Positions 61,367 through 64,000 of a stretch of DNA of 64,000 nt are shown here, piece after piece (position 1 is the first letter of the stretch; every line of letters starts with the position of its first letter). The position numbers and the translations under genes are program-made. The stretch spans positions 1-64,000 of the forward strand of contig CANSWY010000008.1 in the NCBI GenBank assembly GCA_947650915.1, read 5' to 3'. Below the pieces are notes generated by a model, which searched no databases, was not told the DNA's origin, and saw nothing but the letters and a program-made list of their open reading frames with translations. The stretch is from an uncultured Eggerthellaceae bacterium (GTDB taxonomy: Bacteria; Actinomycetota; Coriobacteriia; Coriobacteriales; Eggerthellaceae).

Positions 61367-64000
61367 ATGAACGAATTCACCGAATTTGGGTCCATGACCA
61401 CCACCTCCGCGAACAGCGCGAATCCGGCGAACGAAACCGCCACGCGAGCCACGGCATCCGCCGGCCGCAAGCGCGCCAACAAGCGCGCCGCCAGCGCGAA
61501 GCCGGCCGCCGCGCCCGTCGCCCCAGCAGCAACCAGCGCCCGCGCCACCAAGGCCGCCGCAACCGCTCCCAAGCGCCGCGGCACCGCTCTGCGCGCGCTG
61601 ACCGCTGCCGCCCTGGCCGCGTCGCTCTGCTTCGGCACCGCCGCCAGCGCCTTCGGCACCAACGCGGATGCCGATGCAGCAGCCGCAGCGGACGCAACCT
61701 CTACCGAAGAGACAGTCACCCAAGAGACCCCGGTCGCTCCAGACCAGGAGAACGCCGCCGCGGAGATCAACGGCGCCAACCCGGTGGACATCATCAACAC
61801 CACCACCCGCCTGACGGACTCCACCGCCAGCGACACCATCACCGGCACCGTCGCCATGAACACCGGCACGGAGGTCTTCCAGGTGGACGGCATCACCTAC
61901 CGCGCCGTCATTGCCCGGGACCGCGCGGCCGACTACGGCATCGCCCCCACGGCAGCCGTCATCGGTCTCACGGAGAGCCTGCTCAACACGGACTCCATCG
62001 AGATCCCGGCCACCGTCACCAGCGAGGGCACCGAATACCAGGTGACCGCCATCGGTGAACGCGCCGCTCAGCAGGCGCGCGCCGCCGCGGACCCCACCTC
62101 CTCCGAAGAGACCCGCAACCAGCACCTGCTGGGCAACGGCGCGGGCGCCTTCGGCATGACGGCGGATGACCCGGCGCTGGCCAAGCTGGTTCTCCCGGCC
62201 ACTATCTCTTATATAGATGTGGACGCGCTGGCCGCCTTCACCAAGTTGGAGACCATCGAAGTCAACGTGGAGAACGAAGTCTTCGCCGGCCATATGGGCA
62301 CTCTGCTCATAGCTGACCAAGTCCAGTCCAGCCAGCAGAACATCCGCGAAGCCGATGCGGTCACCGTCGCCTACATCCCCGCGGCCATGAAGGCCGTCTC
62401 CCTCCCGGCGCACGCCACCAGCCTGAACCCGGCGGCCCTCCCTTACGCCGCCAAGGTGGGCAGCATCCACGTGCCCGCTGACAACCAGACCTTCATCACC
62501 AGCGGCGACCTCCTGCTCCAGGCGCGCACCGAAGACGGCACGCCCACCAGCGCCTCCGCCGGCAACGCCGAAGACGCCAGCCGCCTGGCCGTCATCCTGC
62601 GCGCTGCCGCCACCGGCACCGCCACGGTGATCCCGGCCACCGCCACCTTCAATGACAACGCGCTCCCGGTGACCACCATCGAAGCCGGCGCGTTCGCCGC
62701 CAGCAACGCCACGGCTCTCAACTCCATCGTCAGCCCGGCCATCATCGAAGCCATCGCGCCCCGCACCGTGGAGACCGCGGATGACGGCTCAGAGCAGCAG
62801 GTCGCCCCGGCCGCCTTCGCGGAAGAGACCGCCGCCAGCGCCACCGTGGCCGTCTCCTCCCTGGAAGACGACACCGCCGCCTGGGAAGAGGCGGGCTTCC
62901 AGAACTTCGTGCAGATCGGCGAAGCCGGCAGCCAGGAGACCAACGACAACATCACCGAAGAGGGTGGCCAGATCTCCGGCAACATCCAGCTGACCGCGCC
63001 GGACGAGGAGCTCACTCCCGGCACCGCCACCGCGGGCCTCACCTTCACCCTGCTCCCGGACATGACCGTTGAGGTGGGCTGGTCCGGCCGCACCTCCTTC
63101 GCCACCACGCTGAACATCCCGTCCAGCGCGCAGGTCGGCGGCGTGTCCTACCCGGTCAGCAGCATCGCCAAGGAATCCTTCCGCGGCGCTCCCATCCAGT
63201 CGCTCACCCTCCCCGCCAGCCTTCGCTCCATCGGCGAAAGCGCGTTCGAGGGCACCACGCACCTGACCTCCGTGGACCTGGGCTCCAGCCTCCGCACCAT
63301 CGGCTACGCCGCGTTCAAGGACAGCGGCCTCGAAGAGCTCTGGCTCCCGGAATCCGTCACCACCGTGGGCGGCGAAGCATTCGCGAACTGCGCCAACCTC
63401 ACCAAGATCGTGGCGCGCGGCAGCGTCGGCACCGTGGCGGACACGGCGCTGACCGGCTGCACCGGCGTCACCATCCTGGTGCCGGACACCAAGACGGACG
63501 CGTCTGCATGGAACGCAGCGAAAGGACTCCTGGTCAGCAACAACCAGGTGGTCAGCTACGGCATCAACCTGCCCGTTGACGCCCTGAACCTGGAAGTGGG
63601 CGGCGCGGCGAACGTCTTCTCCGCCAACTCCGGCATGTCAAGTGCAAACGCCCAGGTCAGCGAAAACGCAACCAGCACCTCTGAAAACGCAACCAGCGGT
63701 AGCGAAGATCAGGCCAGCACCAACGAAGGCGCGCAGGAAATGCCCGCTGGCATGCTGGCCGGCTCCACCGCCACGGCCACCGAGGCCCAGGGTGCAGCCG
63801 AACAGGCAGCCGAAGCCATCGCGGCCGAAGGCGGCGCCACCATCACGTCCCAGGACCAGTCCCAGAATCTGACGGCCTCCCGCGTGGCGGAAGAGACCGC
63901 GCAGCTGCTGGCGCTGGGCGTCACCACGGACTACAACTACCCGGCCACGGACCTGTCCGTCAGCACCAACGGCACCATCCGCGCCTATGAGGCGGGCGAA
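61367..64000 (+). CDS. Large secreted leucine-rich-repeat (BspA-type) surface protein, partial
   Basis: Open to the window edge (878 codons so far). Residues 1-70 are Ala/Thr/basic, the signal hydrophobic core is about 74-92, and cleavage is likely after TAASA (residue 95). The mature part is Thr/Ala/Glu-rich. BspA/LRR_5 repeats are clear around residues 595-690: LPASLRSIGESAFEG and LPESVTTVGGEAFANC. Short repeats (SENATS) and Gln/Ala-rich stretches follow. AAAGG lies 7 nt before ATG 61367. In-frame ATGs at 60956 and 60773 would add 137 or 198 basic, disordered residues. Probably an adhesin; the anchor lies beyond the window. Confidence 0.85.
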   Translation, partial: MNEFTEFGSMTTTSANSANPANETATRATASAGRKRANKRAASAKPAAAPVAPAATSARATKAAATAPKRRGTALRALTAAALAASLCFGTAASAFGTNADADAAAAADATSTEETVTQETPVAPDQENAAAEINGANPVDIINTTTRLTDSTASDTITGTVAMNTGTEVFQVDGITYRAVIARDRAADYGIAPTAAVIGLTESLLNTDSIEIPATVTSEGTEYQVTAIGERAAQQARAAADPTSSEETRNQHLLGNGAGAFGMTADDPALAKLVLPATISYIDVDALAAFTKLETIEVNVENEVFAGHMGTLLIADQVQSSQQNIREADAVTVAYIPAAMKAVSLPAHATSLNPAALPYAAKVGSIHVPADNQTFITSGDLLLQARTEDGTPTSASAGNAEDASRLAVILRAAATGTATVIPATATFNDNALPVTTIEAGAFAASNATALNSIVSPAIIEAIAPRTVETADDGSEQQVAPAAFAEETAASATVAVSSLEDDTAAWEEAGFQNFVQIGEAGSQETNDNITEEGGQISGNIQLTAPDEELTPGTATAGLTFTLLPDMTVEVGWSGRTSFATTLNIPSSAQVGGVSYPVSSIAKESFRGAPIQSLTLPASLRSIGESAFEGTTHLTSVDLGSSLRTIGYAAFKDSGLEELWLPESVTTVGGEAFANCANLTKIVARGSVGTVADTALTGCTGVTILVPDTKTDASAWNAAKGLLVSNNQVVSYGINLPVDALNLEVGGAANVFSANSGMSSANAQVSENATSTSENATSGSEDQASTNEGAQEMPAGMLAGSTATATEAQGAAEQAAEAIAAEGGATITSQDQSQNLTASRVAEETAQLLALGVTTDYNYPATDLSVSTNGTIRAYEAGE

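Noticed and set aside
61289-62470. Gly-rich minus-strand frame opposite the LRR protein
   Set aside because: Antisense of an Ala/Thr-rich secreted protein; no start signal and no recognisable fold.

Overview
This window is the replication-origin region of a high-GC, anaerobic actinobacterium, most likely in the Coriobacteriia (Eggerthellaceae or a close relative). The basis is inference from gene content: a single-chain pyruvate:ferredoxin oxidoreductase, a cytoplasmic molybdopterin oxidoreductase with a small ferredoxin-like subunit, a tandem-domain MarR regulator, a TDT transporter, a BspA-type leucine-rich-repeat surface protein and a high-GC background. I could not run a database search, so the placement rests on pattern recognition.

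Layout. 0-38 kb is accessory and housekeeping content: HAD phosphatase, Na+/solute symporter, Na+/alanine-glycine symporter behind a glycine riboswitch, Y-family polymerase, rhodanese, a small ORF-trkH-lipoprotein-rsgA operon, hybrid histidine kinase, CDF efflux, TDT transporter with divergent LysR, a YolD-like protein, queD-queE, nifJ, a CPBP protease homologue, a TraX-like protein, serS, a GT-C-like membrane protein, a membrane-anchored XRE regulator, and a molybdoenzyme operon with a divergent MarR. 38-56 kb is the origin core: gyrA-gyrB-recF-dnaN read leftward. An AT-rich region with DnaA boxes and a GHKL/winged-helix gene follow. Then dnaA, rpmH, rnpA, yidD, yidC, jag, parA and parB read rightward with five parS sites, and rsmG reads leftward. 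dnaA is inverted relative to the usual dnaA-dnaN-recF order. 56-64 kb holds rlmN, two ddl paralogues, a pyridoxamine kinase and the start of a large secreted LRR protein.

The dominant feature is a family of nested palindromic repeats. A 31-nt unit that is itself a near-palindrome is arranged as an inverted inner pair around a conserved loop, often with an outer unit on one or both sides. I mapped 33 clusters (roughly 110 units). They fill most gaps between transcription units and are absent inside operons. One cluster lies in frame inside queE and adds 57 residues. Five genes take their TGA stop from the element's conserved TGATG border, and another gene ends inside an arm. The arms co-vary, and the arm asymmetry has one polarity throughout the left replichore and is often reversed on the right. 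No mobilising transposase lies in the window. This is REPIN-like in form and Rickettsia-palindromic-element-like in its coding behaviour.

Two further unnamed structures stand out. One is a roughly 115-nt multi-hairpin element (two full copies and one partial) whose stems differ in sequence but keep pairing. The other is a GIY-YIG nuclease gene bounded by 50-bp inverted repeats, lodged between gyrB and gyrA, with its stop codon inside one repeat. Several genes also have a -10 hexamer exactly 6 nt before the ATG, which suggests leaderless transcripts.
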